64,000 bases of DNA, taken from positions 3,699,784-3,763,783 of the forward strand of contig OZ240237.1 of NCBI GenBank assembly GCA_965198025.1. The letters are read 5' to 3'. The notes under the pieces are model-generated. The model saw only the letters and a program-made list of their open reading frames with translations. It was not told where the DNA came from and made no database searches. Positions 36,103 to 44,201 of the stretch are shown here, one piece after another; within the stretch, counting starts at the first letter, position 1; every line of letters starts with the position of its first letter. A program made the position numbers and the translations under genes. Origin of the DNA: CAYWWM01 sp965198025 (GTDB lineage Bacteria; Acidobacteriota; Terriglobia; 2-12-FULL-54-10).

Positions 36103-36836
36103 GGCCCAAAGACTCCCGCTCTACGCTGCTGCCTCTGCCTCAGTGCGTAGTTTCGAACCGCCGCCGTTACCACCACCGGCTTCAATATGCCCGCCTCCTC
36201 CCGCGCCGTGGCGCGAACCCGCATCGCCGTTGGCAGTTCGTTCCCGGCGCCACTCCATTCGCTCGTCCAGCCTCCCGGAACCCCTGGAACTGCCCGCCGG
36301 TAGTATTCAAACCGGCACTCTTCGAGTCCCTCGAGCAGCACCACCGCCGCCTCACCCTGCTCGAACGGACGGAAGCGCGTACGCAATACCCCCGATTCCT
36401 GCTCTCGGCCCACTATCATTGCACTCAGTTCTTCGTATCCCTTGAGTGGCTTCTCCTGCAACAGCAACTGCCACGTCCCGCCCCGCTGCTCTACCGCGTG
36501 ATACTCCACCAGGTACAAGCCCGACGCGGCCCGGGCGGTGAGCGAATAGCGGCTCACGAACCGGGCCGTCTCCGCCTCGCCCTGAAAGAACAGTACCCGT
36601 CCGACCCGAGCCACTGTCGTCTGATACGGCGTCATGGATGCGATCTGCTCGGTCAAGAGCTGGTGCACGGCCAGGACCGCCCCGCCGCGTTCCAGTTGCA
36701 CTCTGGCTCGCTCCCATCCCGATATGCTCACGCGCCAGGCAAGCAGCGCCGTCGTCGCCAGCAGCGATACGATCGCGATCGAAACCAGCAGCTCCAGCAG
36801 CGTTACCCCGCGTTGTTTTTCTTTCCTCACTCTCAA
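36099..36836 (-). CDS. gspJ: Type II secretion minor pseudopilin GspJ
   Basis: The 245-residue protein has a prepilin leader and N-terminal helix (RGVTLLELLVSIAIVSLLA) with the conserved Glu at +5 after the cleavage site. The rest matches a GspJ-like globular domain (RVGRVLFFQGEAETARFVS; GLYLVEYHAVEQ; LLEGLEECRFEYY). It overlaps both gspI and gspK by 4 nt, showing tight coupling. Confidence 0.88.
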   Translation of the reverse strand: MRVRKEKQRGVTLLELLVSIAIVSLLATTALLAWRVSISGWERARVQLERGGAVLAVHQLLTEQIASMTPYQTTVARVGRVLFFQGEAETARFVSRYSLTARAASGLYLVEYHAVEQRGGTWQLLLQEKPLKGYEELSAMIVGREQESGVLRTRFRPFEQGEAAVVLLEGLEECRFEYYRRAVPGVPGGWTSEWSGAGNELPTAMRVRATAREEAGILKPVVVTAAVRNYALRQRQQRRAGVFGP

Positions 36837-37297
36837 TTCCCCGTTGTCTGCGGCTCTCTTAGGATCTGATACGACTCAAACGAAAGCTTCCGCTCCTCGT
36901 TTTCGGTCCCTGACTTCCAGTACACATCCAGCGCCACGCGCGCCAGCAGCAGTTCGCCCGGCGTCCTTTGCGGTGACGACCGGAAGCGCGTCATCCGCGC
37001 CTCCCAGCGAAAGCGCTCGTCCCAGCGCCCCTCGATCGGCTGATCAAACGCAAGATTGCTCGTTTCATCCTCCTGGGGCTCGACTCCTGCCGCAAGCAAC
37101 TCATTCAGCTTGCTCTGTCCCAACAGCAGCGCTTGTTCCGGCGCTTCCAGCCGCGCGGCATTGCGCAGCGCCCCCGACAGCAATCCCAACAGCGCGGCCA
37201 CCGCCGCTCCCATCACCGCCGTCGCCACCAGAGCTTCCAGCAGCGTGAACCCGGCTTGTCGTTTGCAACTTCGGCTTCCTGTGGCCTGTTGCTTCAT
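36833..37297 (-). CDS. gspI: Type II secretion minor pseudopilin GspI
   Basis: The 154-residue protein has a prepilin signal (KRQAGFTLLEALVATAVM) with Glu+5 and a small globular domain (LLLGQSKLNELLAAG; WEARMTRFR; LARVALDVYWKSG) typical of GspI. It overlaps gspH and gspJ by 4 nt each. Confidence 0.9.
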   Translation of the reverse strand: MKQQATGSRSCKRQAGFTLLEALVATAVMGAAVAALLGLLSGALRNAARLEAPEQALLLGQSKLNELLAAGVEPQEDETSNLAFDQPIEGRWDERFRWEARMTRFRSSPQRTPGELLLARVALDVYWKSGTENEERKLSFESYQILREPQTTGN

Positions 37298-37770
37298 AAC
37301 TCTTCCACCCTGGCAAACCCCGTCAGCGGATCGCTCCGAACCGCCGTCCGCCTGCGGTCGTTCTCCAGCACAACCTCGAACGCCGGAGCGTTTCCGTCGG
37401 GAGAAAACAGGAATCGCCGCCTCGTCTCACCCCTTGCCGCGCTCCGTGTTTCTTCCGGCAGGATTTGTTCCACCCGCACCGTCGCCGGCAATTCGAAGCT
37501 GCGTATCGTCTCGCCTCCGAAATCCGTCACCGTCACGGTTCCCGCCTCCGGGTCAATCTCCAGCTCATAGAACCGCTGCCGGTGCACGGCCTGGTCCCGC
37601 GCGTAGCGTGCGGACGCCGCCAGGCGCTGCGCCGCCGACCGTAGCTCCAGCGTCCGCAGTCCCGCTCCCAGCGACGGAAACACCACCGCCAGCAGCACCG
37701 ATGCCAGCGCGACCACCACAACCAGCTCCAGCAGTGTTACGCCCCGTGTTTTTCTCCACTCACTCCTCAC
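37294..37770 (-). CDS. gspH: Type II secretion minor pseudopilin GspH
   Basis: The 158-residue protein has a prepilin N-terminus (TRGVTLLELVVVVALASVLL), a RSAAQRLAASARYARDQAV helix and a GspH-type beta domain (FLFSPDGNAPAFEVVL). It lies 20 nt after gspG and overlaps gspI. Confidence 0.9.
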   Translation of the reverse strand: MRSEWRKTRGVTLLELVVVVALASVLLAVVFPSLGAGLRTLELRSAAQRLAASARYARDQAVHRQRFYELEIDPEAGTVTVTDFGGETIRSFELPATVRVEQILPEETRSAARGETRRRFLFSPDGNAPAFEVVLENDRRRTAVRSDPLTGFARVEEL

Positions 37771-37790
37771 TACTCACCACTTCCGTTCTT

Positions 37791-38243
37791 TCATTGCCAG
37801 CTCACCACGTCGCTTTCTTCTCCCTCGCCGCCTTCCTGGCCGTCCAATCCGAAGGAAATAATGTCCGGCTCGTCGCCGTACTCTCCCGGAAACAGGTAGA
37901 AGTACTCGTTCCCCCAGGGATCGAGAGGAATCTCTTGCGGCAGATAAGGCCCGTCCCAGCGCGGCACTCCGTCCGGCTGGCGCCGCAACGCCTCGAGACC
38001 ATGCTCCGTCGTCGGAAACCGGCCCGTGTCGAGCTTGTACACGCCGAGTGCCGTCTGGAACGAATTGATCTGCGCCCGTGCCGCCGTCGCTCGTGAACGC
38101 CCCACTTGCCGGAACAGCCGCGGCCCCACCAGCGCGGCAAACATGGCGATGATCGTCACCACCACCAGCAGCTCGATCAGCGTAATCCCCGCCGCCCCAC
38201 GCATTCGTCTCGCTCGTTCCCTGTCGCGTCTCAGATTCTGCAT
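37791..38243 (-). CDS. gspG: Type II secretion major pseudopilin GspG
   Basis: GspG forms the shaft of the pseudopilus. The 150-residue protein has the prepilin signal GAAGITLIELLVVVTIIAMF, the conserved KLDTGRFPTTEHGLEAL and the C-terminal calcium-site region PLDPWGNEYFYLFPGEYG with IISFGLDGQEGG. The open frame reaches 38282, but ATG 38243 follows GGGAGGAGGAG. It is preceded by gspF. Confidence 0.95.
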   Translation of the reverse strand: MQNLRRDRERARRMRGAAGITLIELLVVVTIIAMFAALVGPRLFRQVGRSRATAARAQINSFQTALGVYKLDTGRFPTTEHGLEALRRQPDGVPRWDGPYLPQEIPLDPWGNEYFYLFPGEYGDEPDIISFGLDGQEGGEGEESDVVSWQ

Positions 38244-38278
38244 GGCTCTCTCCTCCTCCCTGTTCCCCGCTCCCTGCT

Positions 38279-39547
38279 TCACAATGGCACGTCGTTGATG
38301 CTGGTGATCGCCATCAACAGCGACAGCACGATCACCCCCACCATCAGACCCATGCTCAGAATCAGCACCGGCTCGAACAGCGCCGTAGCCCGCTTGATGG
38401 CCACTTCCGTTTCGCGGTCATAGATGTTTGCCAGCCGTTCGAACACCGTATCGAGCCGCCCGGTTTCCTCTCCCACCAACAGCAGATGCGCCGCCAGCGG
38501 TGGAAACACGCCGGTCTTGCGAACCGGCTCGGCGATTCCTTCGCCCCGCTTCACGCCCTGTGCCACCCGGTCCAGCGAGTCCGCAATCACGCGATTGCCA
38601 ACGACTTCCTTCGCCAGCCCCAGTGACTGCACCAGCGGCACGCTCCCCGCTACCAGCGTCGACATCGTTCGCGCAAAGCGCGCCGTCTCCGCCCGCCGCA
38701 GCAGTTCCCCCACCAGCGGCACACGCAGCAAGAACCGGTCCCACCGGGCGCGCCCCGCGGGCGTCCGCAGCGCCTGCCGGAACAGCACCACGCCCGCTGC
38801 TGCCGCGAGCAGGACCATCCAGCCATAGGTCTCCGTCAGGCGGCTCGCTTCCAGCAGCAGGTAGGTCGGCAAAGGAATTGGCAGTCCCGTCGATTCGAAC
38901 ACCTGCGCGAACCGTGGAACCACCACGTTCATCAGGACTGCAATCGACGCCAGCGCCACCGCTGTCAGCAACCCCGGATAGATCAGTGAGGAAACCAACT
39001 GGCTCCGCCACTCCGTCGCCGTCTCCTCCAGCTCCGCCAGTCGTTGGAAGATGACTCCCAGCGTTCCACTCGCCTGCCCCGCACGAACCATGTTGACGTA
39101 GAGCCGGGAAAAACTCTTGCCATGCGCCCCCAACGCATCCGCCAGCGACTTCCCCGCCCGCACTTCCCGCAACACGTCCGCCAGCAACCGGCGCATGGTT
39201 TTGTTTTCCGTCAGCTCCCCGCAGATCGTGAGCGCCCGGTCGATCGGCACTCCTGCATTCAGCAGCGTTGCCAGCTCCTGCGTAAACAACAGCCGGTCCC
39301 GTCTCGTCACGCGGTCGGCGAACCATGCTGCATGCGCTCCGCCGCCGGCCGCCCCACCGCTGCCGCCGAGCGATGCCAGCCATCCTGCACTGCTTGCTCG
39401 GGACTGCTCCAGCGACGCGCCGATGTAGACCGGCGTCAGCCCCATGGCTTGCAGATCGCGCGCCACGCTCTTATCAGTCCGCCCTTCGCGCGTCCCTTGC
39501 TGCCACCGCCCTGCTGCGGTCACCGCTCTGTAATAAAACGTCGCCAT
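38279..39547 (-). CDS. gspF: Type II secretion inner-membrane platform protein GspF
   Basis: The 422-residue protein has two GspF domains: the first around LFTQELATLLNAGVPIDRAL and LYVNMVRAGQASGTLGVIF, the second around FARTMSTLVAGSVPLVQSL and LLLVGEETGRLDTVFERL. Three membrane helices are visible (near GLLTAVALASIAVLMNVVV, MVLLAAAAGVVLF and ILSMGLMVGVIVLSLLMAI). A Gly/Ala/Ser-rich linker lies near residues 50-70. A dispersed repeat fills the 72-nt gap to gspE. Confidence 0.94.
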   Translation of the reverse strand: MATFYYRAVTAAGRWQQGTREGRTDKSVARDLQAMGLTPVYIGASLEQSRASSAGWLASLGGSGGAAGGGAHAAWFADRVTRRDRLLFTQELATLLNAGVPIDRALTICGELTENKTMRRLLADVLREVRAGKSLADALGAHGKSFSRLYVNMVRAGQASGTLGVIFQRLAELEETATEWRSQLVSSLIYPGLLTAVALASIAVLMNVVVPRFAQVFESTGLPIPLPTYLLLEASRLTETYGWMVLLAAAAGVVLFRQALRTPAGRARWDRFLLRVPLVGELLRRAETARFARTMSTLVAGSVPLVQSLGLAKEVVGNRVIADSLDRVAQGVKRGEGIAEPVRKTGVFPPLAAHLLLVGEETGRLDTVFERLANIYDRETEVAIKRATALFEPVLILSMGLMVGVIVLSLLMAITSINDVPL

Positions 39548-39552
39548 ATCGT

Positions 39553-39605
39553 TCCGTGTGTCATCCCGAGCGCAGCGAGGGATCTGCTCTTGCTTGTTCC
39601 CTTGA
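39553..39605. repeat. 'CHPERSEGSA' element inside the gsp operon
   Basis: The short form of the dispersed element (GTGTCATCCCGAGCGCAGCG, then AGGGATCTGCTCTT) sits between gspE and gspF. Read on the plus strand it gives the peptide CHPERSEGSA, a well-known product of over-annotated repeats. Confidence 0.8.
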
Positions 39606-39619
39606 GTGCCCCTCGTGCT

Positions 39620-41338
39620 TTACAGCGCCTGCGTGACGCGCAAGACTTCTTCGGGGCTGGTTACCCTTCCCCGAACTTTTTCCCAGCCGTCCTCCGCCAG
39701 CATCCGCATACCCTGCCTGCGAGCTGTCTCCGTCAGCTCGCCTGCGTCTGCGTTAGCCAGAATCTTTCGCCGAATTTCTTCATTCAGGTCCATCAGTTCA
39801 AAAATCCCAACGCGCCCCCGATATCCAGTGTGCGCGCAGCGCTCGCAGCCTTCCGGACGGCAAACCTCAATCCCCTCCTCCGCCGCTGCAACGCCGGCCC
39901 CGAACCCAATGGACCGTAGCCACGAAACCTCTGCGCGCTCCGGACGCTTGCACGCCTCGCACAGCACGCGCACCAGCCGCTGCGCCAGCACCGCAACGAT
40001 CGATGAAGTGAGCAGGTAGTTCTCGACGCCCATATCGGTCAGCCGCGTGACGGCGCTCGGTGCGTCATTGGTGTGGAGCGTCGAAAACACCAGGTGCCCC
40101 GTGAGCGCGGCACGGATGGCGATCTCGGCTGTTTCGCGGTCTCGGATTTCGCCCACCATGATCACGTCCGGGTCCTGCCGCACGATGTGCCGCAACCCCG
40201 CGGCGAACGTCAGACCGATCTGCGGGTTGACGTGAATCTGATTGATGCCGTCCATTTGGTACTCGACCGGGTCCTCGATGGTCACGATCTTGCGGTCTAT
40301 GGTGTTGATGATCTTGAGCGCGCTATAGAGCGTCGTGGACTTGCCGCTCCCGGTTGGCCCAGTCACCAGAAACATCCCATAAGGCAGCGTTGCGAACCGC
40401 TCCATGCGTGCCAACATCGACGGGGGAAACCCCAGCCGACCGAGGTCGTAGCGCTCCGTCTCGCTGCGGTCCAGCAGCCGCATGACGATGCTCTCGCCGT
40501 ACAGCGTCGGCAGCGTCGAGACGCGCAGGTCCACGTCGCGCCCCAGAATCTTGATCTGAATCCGCCCGTCCTGTGGCAGCCGCCGCTCGGCGATGTTCAG
40601 CTTCGCCATCAGCTTGATTCGCGAGAGCACAGCCGCTTCCAGGTTCCGCGGCGGCGCATCCACCGAGTGCAGTACGCCGTCCAGGCGGTAGCGCGCCCGA
40701 AACTCCTTCTCGAACGGTTCCAGGTGAACGTCGCTTGCTCCGAGCTCCACTGCGCGAGCGATCAGATTGTTGACCAGCCGGATCACCGGTGCTTCGCTCG
40801 CCATGTCCCGCAACTGCTCGATATCCTCTGCCGCCCCCTCGCCCTCCAGCAGCAGCCCGTCTCCCCCCGCTTGCGCCTCTGGCTCCGGGTAATACCGCTC
40901 GATCCCTGCCAGCACGTCCTGTTCCGAGCACAGCAGCGTTCGCACGCGCTTCCTGGTGAACAGCCGCACCGAGGCGATCGTTTCCGAATCGAGCGGGTCC
41001 GCCATCGCCAGCGTCACCGTTGCATCCTCAACTCGGATCGGCAGGAACCGGAATTGCCGCATGAAACGCAGCGAGATGCCTTCCACCTCCGCTGCCATCG
41101 GCGGGAACTCCCGCGCCGTGATCAGCGGCACATCCAACTGCTCGGAAAGCGACGCCAGCACATCCCGCGCAGACACGAACCCCAGGTCCGTCAGAATGCG
41201 CCCCAGCTTCTCCGGCCTTTCACGCTGCAGCGCCAGCGCTTTGTCCAGCTCATCGGCCTGCACCAGACGCTTTTCGACCAGCAGCTCTCCCAGCCTCTTT
41301 CTCGCTTGCATCAGTCTTGGTACCTGCGCGCTGGTCAC
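39620..41338 (-). CDS. gspE: Type II secretion ATPase GspE
   Basis: GspE is the cytoplasmic hexameric ATPase that powers pseudopilus growth. The 572-residue protein has an N-terminal MshEN-like part (RKRLGELLVEKRLVQADEL; LGRILTDLGFVSARDVL), Walker A GPTGSGKSTTLY, the Asp-rich RHIVRQDPDVIMVGEIRDR, an HTND box (STLHTNDAPSAVTRL) and a four-cysteine zinc motif (CEACKRPE and CRPEGCERC). The frame stays open upstream through a dispersed repeat. GTG 41338 follows CGGAGGG at 7 nt; ATG 41311 is the alternative without a ribosome binding site. Confidence 0.94.
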   Translation of the reverse strand: MTSAQVPRLMQARKRLGELLVEKRLVQADELDKALALQRERPEKLGRILTDLGFVSARDVLASLSEQLDVPLITAREFPPMAAEVEGISLRFMRQFRFLPIRVEDATVTLAMADPLDSETIASVRLFTRKRVRTLLCSEQDVLAGIERYYPEPEAQAGGDGLLLEGEGAAEDIEQLRDMASEAPVIRLVNNLIARAVELGASDVHLEPFEKEFRARYRLDGVLHSVDAPPRNLEAAVLSRIKLMAKLNIAERRLPQDGRIQIKILGRDVDLRVSTLPTLYGESIVMRLLDRSETERYDLGRLGFPPSMLARMERFATLPYGMFLVTGPTGSGKSTTLYSALKIINTIDRKIVTIEDPVEYQMDGINQIHVNPQIGLTFAAGLRHIVRQDPDVIMVGEIRDRETAEIAIRAALTGHLVFSTLHTNDAPSAVTRLTDMGVENYLLTSSIVAVLAQRLVRVLCEACKRPERAEVSWLRSIGFGAGVAAAEEGIEVCRPEGCERCAHTGYRGRVGIFELMDLNEEIRRKILANADAGELTETARRQGMRMLAEDGWEKVRGRVTSPEEVLRVTQAL

Positions 41339-41384
41339 CCTTGCCCTCCGATTCGGAAAACCGTCTTGATTCGCAAAACCGCCT

Positions 41385-41470
41385 TTACTGTGTCCCCGAG
41401 ACGAAACGACATATTGATGTCGTTTCGCCGAGCCGCAGGTGAGGGAAGCGACGAGGGACCTGCTTTCCCG
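41385..41470. repeat. Dispersed element with nested palindrome
   Basis: A 'CHPERSEGSA'-type element lies upstream of gspE, with the palindrome CGAAACGACAT...ATGTCGTTTCG at 41402-41427 inserted in its middle and CGACGAGGGACCTGCT at the far end. Confidence 0.75.
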
Positions 41471-41483
41471 TCTCCCGTCTCCC

Positions 41484-42113
41484 TCAAAATTCCAGAAACG
41501 TCTGCCGCCTGGCAAACTCGTCCGCCGGCAGCCGCTGTGCCTGCGCCTGAAGCAACGCCTGCCGCGAGGTTTCCATAACCAGCTGCGTCGGCAGCCCTGC
41601 GCTTTCCGATGGCATGTTGAACAGGTGCACCACTACCGCCAGGTTCTGGTCCCCAGGCAGCTCCGTCAGCTCCGTTCCGTGCTCGAGCAGCAGCGCGCTC
41701 AACCGCCCCTTCAGTTCCTGGACTTTTTCGAGTTTCGCCTGCCGCACCCTTTCCAACTCCTCCTCCGTGTACGGCCGCAGATCGAATATGTTCAACGAAC
41801 GCAGCGGGTGCAGGTTCAGTTCCAGGTGAAACAGAACTCCAAACCCGGGCAGATACGTCCCCTTGGTGTCTTGCAGCAGCACAAACGGTTGCGCAAAGGC
41901 CTGCACCATGTCCCGGTTCACAACATCTTGGAACGCTCCCAGTTGTGCCTTGAGCGCCTCCAGGTCTATATCGGCCTGCGCTCCTCCGAGCCGTGATTCC
42001 CGTTCCGGGGCCGGATCGAGCGGGGCCGGCCCCGCTATTTGCGCCTGCGCCGTACACGCCGCCAATACGACGACGGCAACGCTGCAGAGCAACTCAGTGA
42101 CATTCCGCTTCAT
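41484..42113 (-). CDS. Exported protein of unknown function, possible lipoprotein
   Basis: The 209-residue protein starts at ATG 42113 after AGGAGG. Its leader (VTELLCSVAVVVLAACTAQA) includes LAAC, a fair lipobox; cleavage at AQAQ by signal peptidase I is the alternative. The mature part has ALKAQLGAFQDVVNRDMVQA, a GTYLPGFGVLFHLELNL beta segment and a long helix (EEELERVRQAKLEKVQELK). It lies between the anti-sigma gene and gspE on the same strand. I do not recognise the family. Confidence 0.7.
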   Translation of the reverse strand: MKRNVTELLCSVAVVVLAACTAQAQIAGPAPLDPAPERESRLGGAQADIDLEALKAQLGAFQDVVNRDMVQAFAQPFVLLQDTKGTYLPGFGVLFHLELNLHPLRSLNIFDLRPYTEEELERVRQAKLEKVQELKGRLSALLLEHGTELTELPGDQNLAVVVHLFNMPSESAGLPTQLVMETSRQALLQAQAQRLPADEFARRQTFLEF

Positions 42114-42129
42114 CACATGCCTCCTGACT

Positions 42130-42239
42130 CGCCGCTTCCGTGTCATCCCGAGACAAAACGACATATTGATGTCGTTTCGCGATCCGCAGGTGAAGGGCGA
42201 CGAGGGATCTGCTCTTCTGTTCCCTGTTCCCTGTTCCCC
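42130..42239. repeat. Dispersed element, nested palindrome and GGGAACA units
   Basis: A 'CHPERSEGSA' element (from GTGTCATCCCGAG near 42140 to GAGGGATCTGCTCTT near 42217) holds the palindrome at about 42154-42179. It is followed by three exact units of TGTTCCC (42218-42238), the same heptamer as at 21863-21890. Confidence 0.8.
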
Positions 42240-42241
42240 GC

Positions 42242-42922
42242 CTACGGCTGGGCCGCCGGCAATCCCACCTGCCGCGCCAGCGCTCCCATGACTTCCTGAC
42301 CCTGTATCTGATCCTTCCACATCATCGTCTGGGCGGCCTGGATGTATCGGAAACTTTCGGAAAGCTCTTCCATGTCCTGCAGCCGCTGTTGTTCGGCCTG
42401 CTCCGTAGCCGCCTGTACCAGGCTGGTCACAGTCAACTGCTGCCTTGCCTCGCTCGCCCTCACCGCTTCCTCCATCAGCCGCACGATTTCCTCGCGCCCG
42501 AGCCCGTCCCTCGGAACGGCCGCAGCCGCCACAGGGGTCGTGGGAACTTCGTTCCGGCTGTCCGCAGCCGCCCCGAAGGCGATCTCCCAGCTTCCCGCGC
42601 CGACCGTGATGTGCGCCTGCGACACGGCCAGCAGTCCGACGGCAAGACACGCCAGACCCGCCCCCGCAAACGCCAGTCGCGCCCCGCTTCGCCAGAACGC
42701 GGTCCAGGGACTTACGGGCTCCGCCACCAGACGGATCCGTCGCGGGACCTCCTCCGGAACTTCAGCCCGCGCCAGCAGCGTCATCGTCTGCTGCAGACGC
42801 TCCAGTTCCTCCGCGCAGGCTGCGCAGCCATACGCGTGCTGCCGAATCTCCAGCCGCTCAACGGCGCTCACTTCTTCCATGACGTAGTCGGACAACATCG
42901 TCCTGGCCTGTTCGCAATTCAT
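42242..42922 (-). CDS. Anti-sigma factor with N-terminal zinc-finger domain
   Basis: The 226-residue protein begins MNCEQARTMLSDYVMEE and has the zinc-binding HAYGCAAC (His-x3-Cys-x2-Cys), as in anti-sigma factors of the zf-HC2 class. One membrane helix follows (LAFAGAGLACLAVGLLAVS), then a periplasmic helical part rich in Glu and Gln. It would hold the ECF sigma factor encoded upstream inactive until an envelope signal. It lies 264 nt after the sigma gene, with repeats between. Confidence 0.85.
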   Translation of the reverse strand: MNCEQARTMLSDYVMEEVSAVERLEIRQHAYGCAACAEELERLQQTMTLLARAEVPEEVPRRIRLVAEPVSPWTAFWRSGARLAFAGAGLACLAVGLLAVSQAHITVGAGSWEIAFGAAADSRNEVPTTPVAAAAVPRDGLGREEIVRLMEEAVRASEARQQLTVTSLVQAATEQAEQQRLQDMEELSESFRYIQAAQTMMWKDQIQGQEVMGALARQVGLPAAQP

Positions 42923-42944
42923 GGATTACTCCCTATCTATCCGA

Positions 42945-43130
42945 AGTCCAAGTAGCGACAGGCCTCCCGGCCTGTCCCCATAGAGCACAGCCCGCCAGGG
43001 CCTGTGCTCCGTCCTTCATCCCGAGCGGCTTGCCCCGCCTCTCGAGATCGACCGAGGGGAGCGCAGTCGAGGACACGAAACGACATATTGATGTCGTTTC
43101 GGGCATATCGATGTCGTTTCGCTCCAGGAA
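42945..43130. repeat. Repeat cluster between anti-sigma and sigma genes
   Basis: It holds GACAGGCCTCCCGGCCTGTC (about 42957-42976), a GAGCACAG...CTGTGCTC pair (42982-43010) and an element with the palindrome plus an extra half copy (43076-43121). This last part is the reverse complement of the arrangement at 28170-28215. Confidence 0.8.
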
Positions 43131-43186
43131 CCTGCTCTCCAACAAGAAGCAGAGGCGATCGGCTTCCGATTCCCTGCTCCCCTCTC

Positions 43187-43777
43187 CTACTCGCGATTCA
43201 CTGTCTTTCTCTGCGTGAGCGTCTCTTTCAATTGCGCCAATCCGGCGTAGATGCGGGACTTCGCCGTCGACAACGGGCAGTCCATGATCTCGGCGATTTC
43301 CGTGAGCTGAAAGCCGTAATAGACCTTCAAGACAATCGCCTCGCGCTGCTCCGACGGCAGGGTTTCGAGCGCCTGCGCCACCGTGAACTCAACCTCCATG
43401 GGAAACAGCGGCCCGGCGGGACCATGTCCCATGGCCTCATCGTTGCGGACAACAGCGCCTTCCCGATCGTCCTCCGGCCATCCGCTGGCTTTCCGCACCG
43501 GCTCGTTTTGCCGCAACTGCGAAAACGCCAGATTGTGCGCAATCCGGAAGAGCCACTGGGGAAATTTTTCCGCATCCTGCAGGCCGTGCAGATTCCGGTA
43601 GGCTTTGAAAAAAGCCTCCTGGCAGATATCGAGCGCGTCCTCGCGGTTGCGGAGCAGCCGGAGCAGGTAGTTGTACAGGCGCTTCTCCCAGCGCGACACC
43701 AATGCGTTGAACGCATCGAGGTCGCCTCGCCGCGCCCGCCTCACCACTTGAGCATCCGGCTCCGTCCGATTAATCAA
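43187..43777 (-). CDS. RNA polymerase ECF sigma factor
   Basis: The protein (196 aa from TTG 43777) has a sigma-2 region (DAFNALVSRWEKRLYNYLLRL; DALDICQEAFFKAYRNLH; FPQWLFRIAHNLAFSQLR) and a sigma-4 region (LETLPSEQREAIVLKVYYG; LTEIAEIMDCPLSTAKSRIY). The frame is open further upstream with no family similarity; TTG 43777 follows GGGAG at 7 nt. With the membrane anti-sigma factor downstream it forms a signalling pair. The gsp cluster follows on the same strand, so it may control secretion. Confidence 0.9.
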   Translation of the reverse strand: MINRTEPDAQVVRRARRGDLDAFNALVSRWEKRLYNYLLRLLRNREDALDICQEAFFKAYRNLHGLQDAEKFPQWLFRIAHNLAFSQLRQNEPVRKASGWPEDDREGAVVRNDEAMGHGPAGPLFPMEVEFTVAQALETLPSEQREAIVLKVYYGFQLTEIAEIMDCPLSTAKSRIYAGLAQLKETLTQRKTVNRE

Positions 43778-44201
43778 CAGTCGGCTCCCAATCAGAAAGA
43801 CGCCAGAGGTGTGAAAAAAGTCTGGACGCCCGAAATTTTTCTCAATATACCATACAAGTAGCGACAGCCATTCCTGCCTGTCCACAAGTGGTGACAGGCA
43901 AAGTAGCGACAAAGATTCCCGCCCGTCGTAGCGCCAGCGTCCCGCTGGCAAGTAGCGACAGGCCTCCAGGCCTGTCCCCTATAGTGCAGGCCACCATCCA
44001 AGACTGTGTCATCCCGAGAAGCCTGAGCCGCAGGTGAAGGGCGACGAGGGATCTGCTCTTCCTCCGATGCCGCTACCGACTCTAGTGAGTCTCTTCGCTG
44101 AAGACGGAATGGTTGCCGAAGAACATAATTCGGCTAAGACGACAATGGAGACCTGCCGCCGATTAGATGCCCTTCCCGCTGGCTAGCTTCAGCCCATCTC
44201 A
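43778..44201. repeat. Repeat-containing gap between integrase and sigma genes
   Basis: The stretch 43855-44065 contains two tracts of the TAGCGACAGGCC type (including GACAGGCCTCCAGGCCTGTC near 43960) and a 'CHPERSEGSA' element (GTGTCATCCCGAGAAGCC... to GAGGGATCTGCTCTT, 44007-44061). The part next to the integrase stop shows nothing I recognise; no tRNA gene is there. Confidence 0.65.

Noticed and set aside
39325..39636. Plus-strand frame encoding the peptide CHPERSEGSA
   Set aside because: This is a translated dispersed repeat overlapping gspF; the peptide is a known artefact of repeat translation.
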